Source: Neobacillus niacini NBRC 15566 (GTDB lineage Bacteria; Bacillota; Bacilli; Bacillales; Cytobacillaceae). Taken from it: DNA of 64,000 nt. The stretch is taken from NCBI RefSeq assembly GCF_001591505.1, contig NZ_BCVA01000004.1, forward strand, positions 62,001-126,000, given 5' to 3'. Under the pieces are notes generated by a model. It did not search any database, was not told the DNA's origin, and saw only the letters and a list, made by a program, of their open reading frames with translations. Shown here one piece after another: positions 44,438 through 52,784 of the stretch. Every line of letters starts with the position of its first letter. Position 1 is the first letter of the stretch. Position numbers and translations under genes: made by a program.

Positions 44438-45826
44438 TTATTCGTCGTCTTTTTTCTGTTGTTTCTTTTGCTGTTCTTGGAGGGCGAGTAGGATGTCCTG
44501 AACGTCGATTTTTCCATCGCCGTTTATGTCCGGAATGGTGTTTTCTGGTATGGTTGGCTGCGATGGTGGTACCTGAGGTGCTGCTGCCGCAGGTACTGCT
44601 ACTGGCCGGTTCCGCTTTCTTGCAAAGGTGAATACCAAAAGGAGTAAGATCAGTAATGCTGCAACTCCGTCAACGATGTAGAAAATCGTTTTATAATCAG
44701 ACCATAGTGTTTTACTGTCCCCAGCTCTTTGCTCAGAGTTAGTAATAAACTTCTTAATTTCGGAATGGTTTGGATATAGTCTCTGAACCGCTTCAAATTT
44801 TTCAAGAGCATTATTGTAATAACCGCCCCAATAAAGCTCGAGGCCTTCCTTGTAAAGTTTATCTGTGTTGCTAGAAGTGTTCTTTGCTCCAGCCTGATTT
44901 GTAAATTCCTTAACTGTATTTACAGGAACCGAGAAGTTAAAACCTTGAACCTCTTGACCATTTACGGTATCGCCTCTAAAGGTGAGCAAACCAATGATTT
45001 CACCTTTTTCATTGATGACAGGACCGCCGCTGTTACCGTGTGTCGCCGCTGCATTAATTTGAATGACTGGGCTTCCTTGCTCCGTTTTCTTATCTGTAGC
45101 GGAAATTTGACCTGCATTCATAGAAGATACAAGAGAGGAATCAGGAGACAACAAATCAGAATCGGCTGCTGCTGGGTAGCCGCTCACCCAAATATTATCC
45201 TGATTTTGAATATTATCGGAGTTTCCAAGTTTTAATGTAGGAAGGTTTTTTCCTTCAATCTTGAGTACCGCTACATCCTTACCTTCATTGACAGGAGCGC
45301 CATAGCTCTTAACTTCGCCGTCAAGTATATCTCCGCCAGGTAAAATAACCTTAATTACTTTTTGGATTCCAGTGTATTGCGTATAGGTCAACATATAATC
45401 GTATGCTGTATCGTAATCTACCTGAAAATAATCTGCAATAATGGTGACAAGTTGGTCAAATGCAGCGTTAGCAATATCCTCATCTTCCATCTGGGCGGCT
45501 TCTACAACATGGGCATTGGTGACAATATACCCGTCTGAACTAATAATGGCCCCCGATCCAGAGCCACCGACAACAGATTGGTAGTTTAACTGATTCAGTA
45601 TTGCCTCCACTTCTGGGTCATAAGGATTGTTAAACTGCCATCCGACTACAGAGTAGCCAAGAATCCGAACAACCGCTGGCTTTGTGTATTCCGCTAGCTT
45701 TTGAGCTTGAGAAATATTCGTAGAGCTTGGTTTGATACCCATGAGAACAAAAGAAGTCACCATAACCCCAATAAGTATCAAACAAAGCGGAATTGTAAAC
45801 AGTGCCCTTTTCATCAATAAATCCAC
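44438..45826 (-). CDS. HtrA-like membrane serine protease with C-terminal EF-hand/dockerin-type repeat
   Basis: About 458-462 residues. N-terminal membrane anchor (LFTIPLCLILIGVMVTSFVL), then a trypsin-like domain with His in VTNAHVV, Asp in GKDVAVLKI and Ser in HGNSGGPV, then a TPR-like stretch (YYNNALEKFEAVQRLYPNH), a second membrane helix (~385-405) and an unusual tail: PNINGDGKIDVQDIL-like DINGDGKIDVQDILLALQ, one Ca-binding EF-hand/dockerin loop, then poly-Lys/Gln. No PDZ domain is seen. With two membrane helices the tail should be cytoplasmic. Start: GTG 45826 or ATG 45814. Confidence 0.8.
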   Translation of the reverse strand: MDLLMKRALFTIPLCLILIGVMVTSFVLMGIKPSSTNISQAQKLAEYTKPAVVRILGYSVVGWQFNNPYDPEVEAILNQLNYQSVVGGSGSGAIISSDGYIVTNAHVVEAAQMEDEDIANAAFDQLVTIIADYFQVDYDTAYDYMLTYTQYTGIQKVIKVILPGGDILDGEVKSYGAPVNEGKDVAVLKIEGKNLPTLKLGNSDNIQNQDNIWVSGYPAAADSDLLSPDSSLVSSMNAGQISATDKKTEQGSPVIQINAAATHGNSGGPVINEKGEIIGLLTFRGDTVNGQEVQGFNFSVPVNTVKEFTNQAGAKNTSSNTDKLYKEGLELYWGGYYNNALEKFEAVQRLYPNHSEIKKFITNSEQRAGDSKTLWSDYKTIFYIVDGVAALLILLLLVFTFARKRNRPVAVPAAAAPQVPPSQPTIPENTIPDINGDGKIDVQDILLALQEQQKKQQKKDDE

Positions 45827-45911
45827 TCGCTTCCATGAATATTGGAAATTCCATCTAATATATGCCCTTATTCAATTAATGAAACTTTGTACCTGAAAAT
45901 AAATTATCATT

Positions 45912-45979
45912 GGTGCCTGTCACCACTCGTGGACACTTTCCACCTAGGGTGGACAATTCCATCCCTCAGGCGGACAGTT
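45912..45979 (+). repeat. REP-like element, extended form (copy 6)
   Basis: GGTGCCTGTCACC, GTGGACACTTTCCAC, CTAGGGTGGACAATTCC, then CCCTCAGGCGGACAGTT: 68 bp, with an extra 22-bp segment. Shares this form with the copy at 56543. Confidence 0.9.
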
Positions 45980-46009
45980 AGAGGATTTCCGGAAATTCTC
46001 GAAAAGGGA

Positions 46010-46032
46010 AAAGCCAGCATTTTTGCTGGCTC
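46010..46032. terminator. Terminator of the ZIP transporter gene
   Basis: AGCCAGCA / TGCTGGCT with TTTT loop, on the minus strand side. Confidence 0.75.
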
Positions 46033-46057
46033 CAAGTTTTTGTATTTGATTTTATGA

Positions 46058-46870
46058 TTAGATGAATAGTAAAAGGCTTAGTGCCATGACCGCCATTCCG
46101 GCAATTAGGCCGTAAATTGATAGGTGTGTTTCGTCATACCTTTTTGCCGCCGGTAATAGTTCATCAAGAGAGATAAACACCATAATCCCAGCCACTGCGG
46201 CAAAGATAATTCCGAACATAATATCATTTAAAAAAGGCATTAAGAATAAATAGGCAACTAATGCACCAATTGGTTCAGATAAACCAGACAAGAATGATAG
46301 TTTAAAAGCCTTTTTCTTATCACCCGTCGCAAAGTAAACAGGCACAGAAACAGCAATACCTTCTGGAATATTATGAATTGCTATCGCGACAGCGATGGCA
46401 ATACCAAGTGCTGGGTCTTGCAAAGCAGAGGTGAAGGTAGCAATTCCTTCCGGAAAGTTATGAATACCAATTGCAAGTGCCGTAAATGTTCCCATTTTTA
46501 AAAGATCAGGCTTCTTCCCGTCATTTATACCTGGCTCATTCATATCCTCAACAGTTTTCAATTCATGCGGGTTTGATTGCTTTGGAATAAATTTGTCGAT
46601 TGCGGCAATCAGAAGCATGCCTCCGAAAAATCCTCCTACTGTTAACCAGTTTCCAGGAACCACTCCCAAGGAATCCACGAGTGCTACTTTAGCTTTCACG
46701 AAAATTTCCACCATTGAGACATAAATCATCACTCCAGCAGAAAATCCTAAGGTGACAGATAGAAATTTTGTATTTGTATGTGAGGTGAAAAATGCGAGCA
46801 GACTTCCTATGCCTGTTGCAAGGCCAGCAAATAATGTCAGCCCAAACGCTAATAGCAGATTCTCCGTCAT
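46058..46870 (-). CDS. zupT: ZIP family metal transporter, ZupT-like
   Basis: A 270-residue protein with eight membrane segments. TM4 and TM5 carry the metal-site motifs GIHNFPEGIA and AIHNIPEGIAV, as in ZupT. It imports Zn2+ and possibly Fe2+ or Mn2+ across the membrane. The cytoplasmic loop is short. AGAAGAG-type site before the ATG. No Zur box recognised by eye; the His-rich protein 200 bases upstream may be functionally related. Confidence 0.88.
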   Translation of the reverse strand: MTENLLLAFGLTLFAGLATGIGSLLAFFTSHTNTKFLSVTLGFSAGVMIYVSMVEIFVKAKVALVDSLGVVPGNWLTVGGFFGGMLLIAAIDKFIPKQSNPHELKTVEDMNEPGINDGKKPDLLKMGTFTALAIGIHNFPEGIATFTSALQDPALGIAIAVAIAIHNIPEGIAVSVPVYFATGDKKKAFKLSFLSGLSEPIGALVAYLFLMPFLNDIMFGIIFAAVAGIMVFISLDELLPAAKRYDETHLSIYGLIAGMAVMALSLLLFI

Positions 46871-47024
46871 AGTCTCTTCTCCCTTTATTTATAAATGTTT
46901 TAGTTTTTATGTTTGAAAGTTATGAATAATATTATATATGCGTGAATACAGGAATGTTTCCTTTGAGAAACATTTTACACCGTTCGAAACAAAAAAACAG
47001 TAAAAATAATTCGAAAAATATAAA

Positions 47025-47067
47025 AAGCGTGAGGTCCAGGGATTTTCCACACAAGAACTTCACGCTT
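47025..47067. terminator. Terminator of the His/Gly repeat gene
   Basis: AAGCGTGA-GT / AC-TTCACGCTT stem, 15 bases past the stop codon. Confidence 0.7.
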
Positions 47068-47081
47068 ATTCTTATAGAAGA

Positions 47082-47624
47082 TTAATATCTTGGGCCAAAT
47101 CCACCGCCATACCCTGGTCCATATCCACCCATTCCCGGACCAAAACCAGTTCCGTACATCCCATACCCAGGTCCTGCTCCAGCAAAACCACCAGGATATC
47201 CATATCCAGCACCATAACCAGAACCATAACCGTAACCAGGACCATAGCCGCCACCAAGACTAGAACCTAAATAACCTAAACCTAGACCCAGCAATCCAGC
47301 TCCAACATTCCCTATATTAAATCCGCCGCCATAGTGACCGCCGCCGTGATGACCGCCGCCGTGATGACCGCCGCCATGATGACCGCCGCCGTGATGACCG
47401 CCGCCGTGATGACCGCCGCCGTGATGACCGCCGCCGTGATGGCCGCCGCCGTGATGACCGCCGCCATGATGACCGCCGCCATGATGACCGCCGCCATGAT
47501 GACCGCCGCCATGGTGACTGCCGCCATGATGGCCACCGCCATGGTGACCGCCACCATGTTGACCTCCTTGATGTCCAAATCGATACTCAACGGGCATTCC
47601 AAATGATTGATACATTCGTTTCAT
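47082..47624 (-). CDS. His/Gly repeat protein (about sixteen HHGGG repeats)
   Basis: A 180-residue low-complexity protein. After a short start (MKRMYQSFGMPVEYRFGHQG) come tandem HHGGG/HHGGS units (residues ~20-100), then a Gly/Tyr-rich tail (GYGPGYGYGSGYGAGYGY). AGAGGAG precedes the ATG. Histidine runs suggest metal binding, and the ZIP gene is next door; the Gly/Tyr tail recalls spore coat or exosporium proteins of Bacilli. Its role is unknown. The repeats at DNA level are about 15-bp units with third-base changes, so they expand and contract easily. Confidence 0.75.
   Translation of the reverse strand: MKRMYQSFGMPVEYRFGHQGGQHGGGHHGGGHHGGSHHGGGHHGGGHHGGGHHGGGHHGGGHHGGGHHGGGHHGGGHHGGGHHGGGHHGGGHHGGGHYGGGFNIGNVGAGLLGLGLGYLGSSLGGGYGPGYGYGSGYGAGYGYPGGFAGAGPGYGMYGTGFGPGMGGYGPGYGGGFGPRY
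47330..47570 (-). repeat. Tandem 15-bp coding repeats (HHGGG)
   Basis: GGCGGTCATCACGG-type units repeated about sixteen times with synonymous changes; most are identical, some have A for G. All three antisense frames are open, which produces false ORFs there. Confidence 0.85.
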
Positions 47625-47746
47625 CGCACTCCTCTATCTATTTATTTGAAATATTTTAAAGTGATACTTTCATATCCTATGTCTAACTGGGTAATCGTCT
47701 TGGACTAAAGCCTAGAAAACACTAAACAACAGGATAGAGAAGGAAT

Positions 47747-47792
47747 ACTGTCCATCTGGAATGGACACTGTCCACGGGTGGTGCCTGTCACC
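47747..47792 (-). repeat. REP-like element, long form (copy 7), modules flipped relative to each other
   Basis: ACTGTCCATCTGGAATGGAC then ACTGTCCACGGG, then GGTGCCTGTCACC. The long module is inverted while the first module is forward, the same relation as in copy 5. Confidence 0.85.
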
Positions 47793-47995
47793 AAAAAATG
47801 TCACCAAAAATGTCGTCCAAAAATACGTCTTAGGTCTTAGTCTTGTTTACGTTTGTGGTCTATGGAAAGCAGGAGTTTTATGGTGTATTGTTGAAGTTGT
47901 AAGAGGAACTTTCCTTTTTTTGTATTTTGTGTTTGGTGAAACATTTTTGTTGTTGATTCGTATGAATATAAAGGATTTTTAGTCAGGAGTCGATT

Positions 47996-48655
47996 ATGAT
48001 GAACCGATTTTTATCATTTCTAATCCAGAGTGTTGTGACTGTTCCATCTGCGGTCACGGTTTGGTTTTTAAGCTATTTTGCCTTTGATCTAACATTTTTG
48101 GTTTCGTCCGCCATTTCTTTAGCAGGCGGGGTCATTGTTTACAAGATTACATCCGCGGTCATAACATCCCGCTTTTTGAAAAAACATCAGCTTACGAGAA
48201 AAGAATATCGTTATATAAAGAAGAATTTAGATGAAGCGAAACAAAAAATTAACAAACTAAATAGATCATTATTTTCCATCCGCGATCTTCCTACGATAAA
48301 GCAACGACTTGATGTTCTGAGGATTACTAGAAAGATTCAAAGCATGACCCAAACAGAACCAAGGCGCTTTTATAAAGCTGAGAAATTTTATTTTTCTCAC
48401 TTAGATTCTGTTGTAGAGCTAACAGAGAAATATCGCTTTTTATCGCAGCAGCCTAAGAAGAATCACGAGATTGATGTTTCTTTATACGAGACTCGTCAGA
48501 CACTTACGGACTTAACAAAGGCGTTGGAAGAGGATCTTTACCATGTAATCTCGGACGATTTAGATACATTGAATTTTGAAATTGATGTAGCGAAACATTC
48601 CATTAAGAAACTTAATGATACTAAAACAATAGACGAAAGCAGGAGGCTAAAATGA
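47996..48655 (+). CDS. xpaC: XpaC family protein
   Basis: A 219-residue protein: two N-terminal membrane segments (~9-28 and 34-55), then a charged helical domain ([19 protein letters not shown]). It matches XpaC, first noted for 5-bromo-4-chloroindolyl phosphate hydrolysis. AGGAG stands 6 bases before the ATG at 47996. It overlaps yaaN by 4 bases; together they are the xpaC-yaaN pair of B. subtilis, linked to toxic anion (tellurite) resistance and stress. Confidence 0.88.
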   Translation: MMNRFLSFLIQSVVTVPSAVTVWFLSYFAFDLTFLVSSAISLAGGVIVYKITSAVITSRFLKKHQLTRKEYRYIKKNLDEAKQKINKLNRSLFSIRDLPTIKQRLDVLRITRKIQSMTQTEPRRFYKAEKFYFSHLDSVVELTEKYRFLSQQPKKNHEIDVSLYETRQTLTDLTKALEEDLYHVISDDLDTLNFEIDVAKHSIKKLNDTKTIDESRRLK

Positions 48656-49839
48656 GCGAAAATAACTCACCTCAATTGAAAAAAACTGGGAATTTGTTAG
48701 ATGATATTCTAGCCAATCCGTTTGGTGACAACGAGCTTACAACTCAACCGGAAGCGCAGCCCACACCACAGCTTCAGGAAGCCAAGCCTACAAAGCTGAT
48801 TGATGTTATTCCTGAAGAGAACCGGGCGAAAGCCTATCAGCTTGCTGAACAAATTGACCCGAGAAATCACCAGGCGATGATTACGTACGGTACGCAGGCA
48901 CAAGGGAAGCTGTTAAGTTTTTCTCACACCATGCTTGAACATGTGCAGAAAAAGGATATAGGTGAAGTCGGAGAAATCATTAGTGATTTAATGAAGCGGC
49001 TGGATGAGGTTAATCCGGATGAACTGAAGGATGGGAAGCCGTCCTTTTTCGGCCGTATGTTTGGGAAAATTTCTAACTCACTTCAAGAAGTGTTATCCAA
49101 ATATCAAAAGACAGGCGCACAAATTGACCGGATTAGTGTGAAACTTGACCGCAGCAAGAACGTGCTGTTATCGGATATAAAACTACTGGAACAGCTCTAT
49201 GAAACAAATAAAGAGTATTTCCATGCGTTAAATGTTTATATTGCCGCAGGAGAAATTAAGCTAGAAGAGCTGCATCAAAAAACAATTCCAGAAATGAAGA
49301 GAGTTGCAGCGGCAACGAATGATCAAATGAAGGTCCAAGAAGTAAACGATATGATACAGTTTGCTGACCGCTTGGACAAACGCTTATACGATTTGAAATT
49401 GAGCCGTGAGATAACCATCCAGAGTGCTCCGCAAATCCGTCTCATCCAAAATACAAACCAAGCGCTTGTTGAAAAAATACAATCGTCCATCATGACAGCC
49501 ATTCCTTTGTGGAAAAATCAAGTTGCAATTGCACTGACGCTCATTCGTCAGCGACATGCTGTGGAAGCTCAGAAAAAGGTATCACAAACCACAAATGAGC
49601 TGCTATTAAAAAATGCTGAAATGCTAAAAACCAATACCATTGAGACCGCTAAAGAAAATGAGCGTGGTCTCGTCGATATCGATACACTTAAGAAGACACA
49701 GGAAAATTTAATTACTACGCTTGAAGAAACCATGCGCATTCAGGAAGAAGGGCGCCATAAACGCCGTTTAGCTGAGCAGGAATTAGCGAATATGGAAAAT
49801 GATTTAAGGCTCAAACTCTTAGAAATCAAAGGGAAATAG
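48652..49839 (+). CDS. yaaN: TelA/YaaN toxic anion resistance protein
   Basis: A 395-residue, mainly alpha-helical coiled-coil protein of the TelA family: [36 protein letters not shown]-like segment, [19 protein letters not shown] and [17 protein letters not shown]. TelA proteins occur with tellurite resistance and phage or stress operons; biochemistry unknown. Start overlaps the xpaC stop (ATGA). Ends before a shared terminator. Confidence 0.9.
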   Translation: MSENNSPQLKKTGNLLDDILANPFGDNELTTQPEAQPTPQLQEAKPTKLIDVIPEENRAKAYQLAEQIDPRNHQAMITYGTQAQGKLLSFSHTMLEHVQKKDIGEVGEIISDLMKRLDEVNPDELKDGKPSFFGRMFGKISNSLQEVLSKYQKTGAQIDRISVKLDRSKNVLLSDIKLLEQLYETNKEYFHALNVYIAAGEIKLEELHQKTIPEMKRVAAATNDQMKVQEVNDMIQFADRLDKRLYDLKLSREITIQSAPQIRLIQNTNQALVEKIQSSIMTAIPLWKNQVAIALTLIRQRHAVEAQKKVSQTTNELLLKNAEMLKTNTIETAKENERGLVDIDTLKKTQENLITTLEETMRIQEEGRHKRRLAEQELANMENDLRLKLLEIKGK

Positions 49840-49840
49840 G

Positions 49841-49879
49841 AAAAGCGTCAAGTTCCAATATCGGATCTTGACGCTTTTC
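49841..49879. terminator. Bidirectional terminator between yaaN and ldcB
   Basis: AAAAGCGTCAAG / CTTGACGCTTTT perfect 12-bp stem. Confidence 0.9.
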
Positions 49880-49882
49880 TTT

Positions 49883-50740
49883 TTAAACTTCATTATAGAA
49901 TTCCTCGAGCGTGATACCTTTGCTTGTAATCTCAAGTGCCAATTCCTTACCAACAAATCGAAGGTGCCAAGGTTCGTATTGATATCCAGTAATACTTTCT
50001 TTTCCCTTTGGATATCTAATAATAAACCCATATTCTGCTGCATTCTGTTCCAGCCATATGGCCTCTTTAGTACCTCCAAAACAATTTTCAGCGGCACACT
50101 TTCCATTTTTGCCCGTTACATCAATTGAAAGGCCGGTCTCATGTTCGCTAGTCCCAGGCAATGCACTATACGTTCTTGCCTTTTCATATCCATCACGGTT
50201 TACATAGTAGTTAAACAACGTTGTTTGTGTTGCATGTGATCGATAAGCTGAAACTCCTAATAGGGAGATACCTTCAGCTTTAGCGTCAGCAAATAGTTGA
50301 TTAACCGCTTCAGCCGCAACACGCCGCATTTTTCGCTTTTCGTTTGTTACACCAGTAACAAAAGGAATATCTGTATAAACAAGGTCGGTAGGATTATAAT
50401 TGTCTGGCAGTTTATTTTGTTTATTTACGAGAACCGGAATGCTTTCTGGATTAAAAACAACTTGGATACCATCCCGAGTCATATCTGCTGGCGGTGTTAA
50501 AACGTCTTGCTCCAGCAATTTTGAACTTTCGTTATTTTCCCCAGACTGATCTTTGTGTTCCGCATCTTTCTGCTTTTCGTCAGTGGGATTCGCCTCATTC
50601 TTATTTGTGTCTAGTTGTTCCTCAGAGGTATCCTCGGACTGATACAGATTACCTTTGGCATTCAGAATTTTTTCTGAACAGCCTGCTATTAATAACGTCA
50701 TGATGACTAAACTTACAAATATGGAAGAACAATTTTTCAA
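49883..50740 (-). CDS. LdcB/VanY family L,D- or D,D-carboxypeptidase lipoprotein
   Basis: A 285-residue lipoprotein: lipobox LIAGC (cysteine 21), an acidic, Lys/Asp/Glu-rich linker (~25-85), and a peptidase M15 domain with SAYRSHATQTTLF, the zinc motif SEHETGLSIDV and EPWHLRFVG. The relative is B. subtilis YodJ (LdcB), which trims the tetrapeptide of peptidoglycan. It acts outside the cell. The long charged linker suggests it spans part of the wall. Confidence 0.87.
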   Translation of the reverse strand: MKNCSSIFVSLVIMTLLIAGCSEKILNAKGNLYQSEDTSEEQLDTNKNEANPTDEKQKDAEHKDQSGENNESSKLLEQDVLTPPADMTRDGIQVVFNPESIPVLVNKQNKLPDNYNPTDLVYTDIPFVTGVTNEKRKMRRVAAEAVNQLFADAKAEGISLLGVSAYRSHATQTTLFNYYVNRDGYEKARTYSALPGTSEHETGLSIDVTGKNGKCAAENCFGGTKEAIWLEQNAAEYGFIIRYPKGKESITGYQYEPWHLRFVGKELALEITSKGITLEEFYNEV

Positions 50741-50955
50741 AATAAAACACCCTTACTTTTTAAAATAGAATAATACATTCTAACAAAATTAAACGTCAAT
50801 ATAGTACATTATGGTACATCTTTCGATATCCAACAACGTATTATTGGATAAATAGGCGGAGCAGCCTATAGTAATAAAAGGTTTTGGAAGAAAAGCAGGA
50901 CCTAAGACTCTTTATTATTATGTAGTTGTATCATATAGTTCTATTAAACACATAA

Positions 50956-51050
50956 ATCGTACGAAATGGCAAAACTATTGAAAAATGGTGACGCAAAACT
51001 AAAGGGGCTAATGTTTATTAGAACGATGCCAGCCAGTTACCGAACACGAT
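50956..51050 (+). ncRNA. Cyclic di-GMP-I (GEMM) riboswitch
   Basis: All GEMM-I landmarks occur in order: AAATGGCAAAAC, GTGACGCAAAACTA, GGGGCTAATG and GATGCCAGCCAGTTACCGA. P1 is closed by ATCGT (50956-50960) with ACGAT (51046-51050). It lies 37 bases before a 56-codon ORF that ends in a terminator, so that ORF is its only visible target. No terminator hairpin between aptamer and ORF is evident, so control may be translational. The other ~210 bases upstream of it, back to the carboxypeptidase gene, show nothing I can support. Confidence 0.9.
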
Positions 51051-51086
51051 GCTCTGCGATTTATGAAATAAATTGGGGAGGTTTTT

Positions 51087-51257
51087 GTGTTGTTAAAAAA
51101 TATCTTATTAAGAGCTAAATACTATTATCATTTATTTCAGTACCGTCACATTGAAATGATGCAGTATGATTGCTTATGTGAAGAACTTAAATGGGAACTA
51201 AAGGTGAAATCTTCGTACCATAATAGTAAAGCAATAGAATTAGGTGCTAGAATATAG
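51087..51257 (+). CDS. 56-residue protein under c-di-GMP riboswitch control
   Basis: GTG at 51087 (or TTG 51090) follows GGGGAGG by 5-8 bases. The product (M)LLKNILLRAKYYYHLFQYR, then HIEMMQYDCLCEELKWELKV, ends in KAIELGARI. It has a basic, aromatic-rich N-terminal amphipathic stretch, two cysteines (CLC) and a Glu/Lys helix; there is no clear signal peptide or membrane helix. I do not recognise it. A terminator follows the stop directly, so riboswitch, ORF and terminator form a complete small transcription unit. Confidence 0.75.
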   Translation: MLLKNILLRAKYYYHLFQYRHIEMMQYDCLCEELKWELKVKSSYHNSKAIELGARI

Positions 51258-51284
51258 AAGGTCTGGGGTTCCCAGACCTTTTTG
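51258..51284 (+). terminator. Terminator of the riboswitch-controlled small gene
   Basis: AAGGTCTGGG / CCCAGACCTT with GTT loop, then TTT. Confidence 0.9.
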
Positions 51285-51292
51285 TGTTTATA

Positions 51293-51425
51293 TGTGGATA
51301 TTTCAATCAGAAATGTGGGTAAGTAATTAATAGATGTGAATAAGTATGTTAATTTAGTGGATAAGTTCATAAGTTTTGTGGGTAAGTGAGAAATAGAGAA
51401 TAAAAACACTTTTGGCAGTGGATAA
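51293..51425. repeat. Phased array of six DnaA-box-like 9-mers, five at exact 21-bp pitch
   Basis: Relative to TGTGGATAA (reverse of TTATCCACA): TGTGGATAT at 51293, TGTGGGTAA at 51314, TGTGAATAA at 51335, AGTGGATAA at 51356, TGTGGGTAA at 51377, and AGTGGATAA at 51417. Each has one mismatch. The first five are spaced exactly 21 bases (two helical turns) on the same face and strand; the sixth follows at 40. The array lies between a terminator and the end of nirK, both genes converging on it. Confidence 0.75.
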
Positions 51426-51493
51426 CTATCTTAGACTTTTTATGTTTGATAACTTCTGCCTGAGAATGTGTACAAAAACTGGTATATTCTAAG

Positions 51494-51521
51494 AAAAAGC
51501 ACCAGAGAATTCCGGTGCTTT
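51494..51521. terminator. Terminator of nirK
   Basis: AAAGCACC / GGTGCTTT stem around a 9-base loop, just beyond the nirK stop. Confidence 0.8.
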
Positions 51522-51529
51522 CCGCCAAG

Positions 51530-52582
51530 TTAATGTGACACGACTTTGCTGCCATCGTCAAGTCCATCTTTTGTTACTTTCAAGATTCCAACTGCTCCCT
51601 TAGTAGCATGGTTAAACTGATGTGTCACAATGGGATAACTGCCTTCCTTTGTAACGGTGAACTCCACAACAGCCCCGCCGCTTGCTGGCAGCATAACAGT
51701 TTGCAAACCTTTCATGAGGTTAAAAGGATTACCATCGATATAAACATTATCAAAGACGGTACCCACCACATGAAAACTACTGACTTCATTGGGTCCAACA
51801 TTATTAATGTATATTCTGATTTTCTCGCCAACCTTTGCAAGTAACGGGGTGTCGACTAGGGCACCAACCGTACCGTTTGTATTGAGATCGCCTTCTTTTA
51901 AAGCCTTGGCAGAAAAGACCACGTTACTAGGTACTCCATTCGTAAAATCTTCTAAGTCGTTGTATTTATACCATTCGTTTTGAACGATGACAAATTCACG
52001 GTTGATTTCACTATCAGTCGGGTAGCCGTTTATGGGTTTTACAATAATGGTTCCGTGCATTCCGTTTGCGATATGAGTCAAAACTGGCTTTGTTCCGCAG
52101 TGATACATGAAGACCCCTGGATTGTTAGCTGGGTAGGTAAAGGTACCAGATTCATTTGGCATGATATCTACAAAATCCTGTGATGGGGATGCATGAACGG
52201 CATGAATGTCCATGCTGTGCGGAATAGCAGGATCCATGTTTTTCAAAGTAAAGTTAATGGTGTCGCCTTCATTCACAAGAATCACTGGTCCTGGAGCCTC
52301 TCCGTTAAATGTCCATGCTTTGTACAAATTGCCTTTGGTAATTTCGATATCGGTTATTTGTGCGGTCATTTCAATATTAACTTCGTGTTTACCGACACGT
52401 TCGATGTTGACTGGAATTGGTTGTTGATTGAGATTTTTATGAGGTTCAATTACTTGTGAGGCTGTATTAGCTTTTGCTACTATGGCAGTCTGTTTTTCGT
52501 TGGAGAAATTGGCAGAATTACAGGCAGTTAAAAACATAACAGAAGTGACAATAACACTTGCAACCTTAGAAAAATTTTTCAT
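51530..52582 (-). CDS. nirK: Copper nitrite reductase, lipoprotein form (NirK-like)
   Basis: A 350-residue protein with two cupredoxin domains. Lipobox FLTAC. Type 1 copper ligands in HSMDIHAVHA, YHCGTKPVLTHIANGM (His, Cys, His, Met); type 2 histidines in DIH, YHC and THQFNH; the catalytic Asp of HSMD and His of SSFHVVG are present, as in NirK. It reduces nitrite to nitric oxide outside the membrane. An Fnr-like site (52647-52662) and a -10 at 52621-52626 fit anaerobic induction. Other multicopper oxidases are less likely because of the ligand set. Confidence 0.88.
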   Translation of the reverse strand: MKNFSKVASVIVTSVMFLTACNSANFSNEKQTAIVAKANTASQVIEPHKNLNQQPIPVNIERVGKHEVNIEMTAQITDIEITKGNLYKAWTFNGEAPGPVILVNEGDTINFTLKNMDPAIPHSMDIHAVHASPSQDFVDIMPNESGTFTYPANNPGVFMYHCGTKPVLTHIANGMHGTIIVKPINGYPTDSEINREFVIVQNEWYKYNDLEDFTNGVPSNVVFSAKALKEGDLNTNGTVGALVDTPLLAKVGEKIRIYINNVGPNEVSSFHVVGTVFDNVYIDGNPFNLMKGLQTVMLPASGGAVVEFTVTKEGSYPIVTHQFNHATKGAVGILKVTKDGLDDGSKVVSH

Positions 52583-52620
52583 TCGCTCTTACCCCTTTTA
52601 TATAAAATGATTACACTTTC

Positions 52621-52662
52621 ATTGTAAATTTTGTAAATAATATCCTAGTGATTAGAATCACT
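52621..52662 (-). promoter_or_regulatory. Fnr-like site and promoter of nirK
   Basis: Palindrome AGTGATTAGAATCACT (52647-52662) matches the Fnr/Crp form GTGA-N6-TCAC. On the minus strand a -10 TACAAT (52626-52621) puts the start point near 52613, and the palindrome centre at about -41, the usual position of a class II activator. The centre is 65-75 bases from the nirK ATG. cutC is divergent on the other side. Confidence 0.65.
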
Positions 52663-52784
52663 CATTATTTAGAATTGTTTGAACACTTTGTGAAATATTG
52701 AGCAATTAATAATATTTATAAGTTTATTAAGTAAAATAAGTAATTAATAGTAAAATCAGATTGAAAAGGGAAGGAGAGTAAATA

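Noticed and set aside
47330-47570. Tandem array considered as CRISPR
   Set aside because: Units are 15 bp without unique spacers and encode HHGGG.
47334-47606. Open frames of MTAAV-type repeats opposite and beside the His/Gly gene
   Set aside because: Low-complexity consequence of the 15-bp coding repeat; the HHGGG frame alone has a ribosome binding site and non-repetitive ends.
47761-47982. 73-codon plus-strand frame upstream of xpaC
   Set aside because: Starts inside a REP element, no ribosome binding site, odd composition (many Val, Trp, Cys).
51146-51409. 87-codon minus-strand frame with heptad LxTKL-like repeats over the DnaA-box array
   Set aside because: No ribosome binding site, runs through the terminator of the converging gene; 21 bp is seven codons, so the frame stays open by periodicity.
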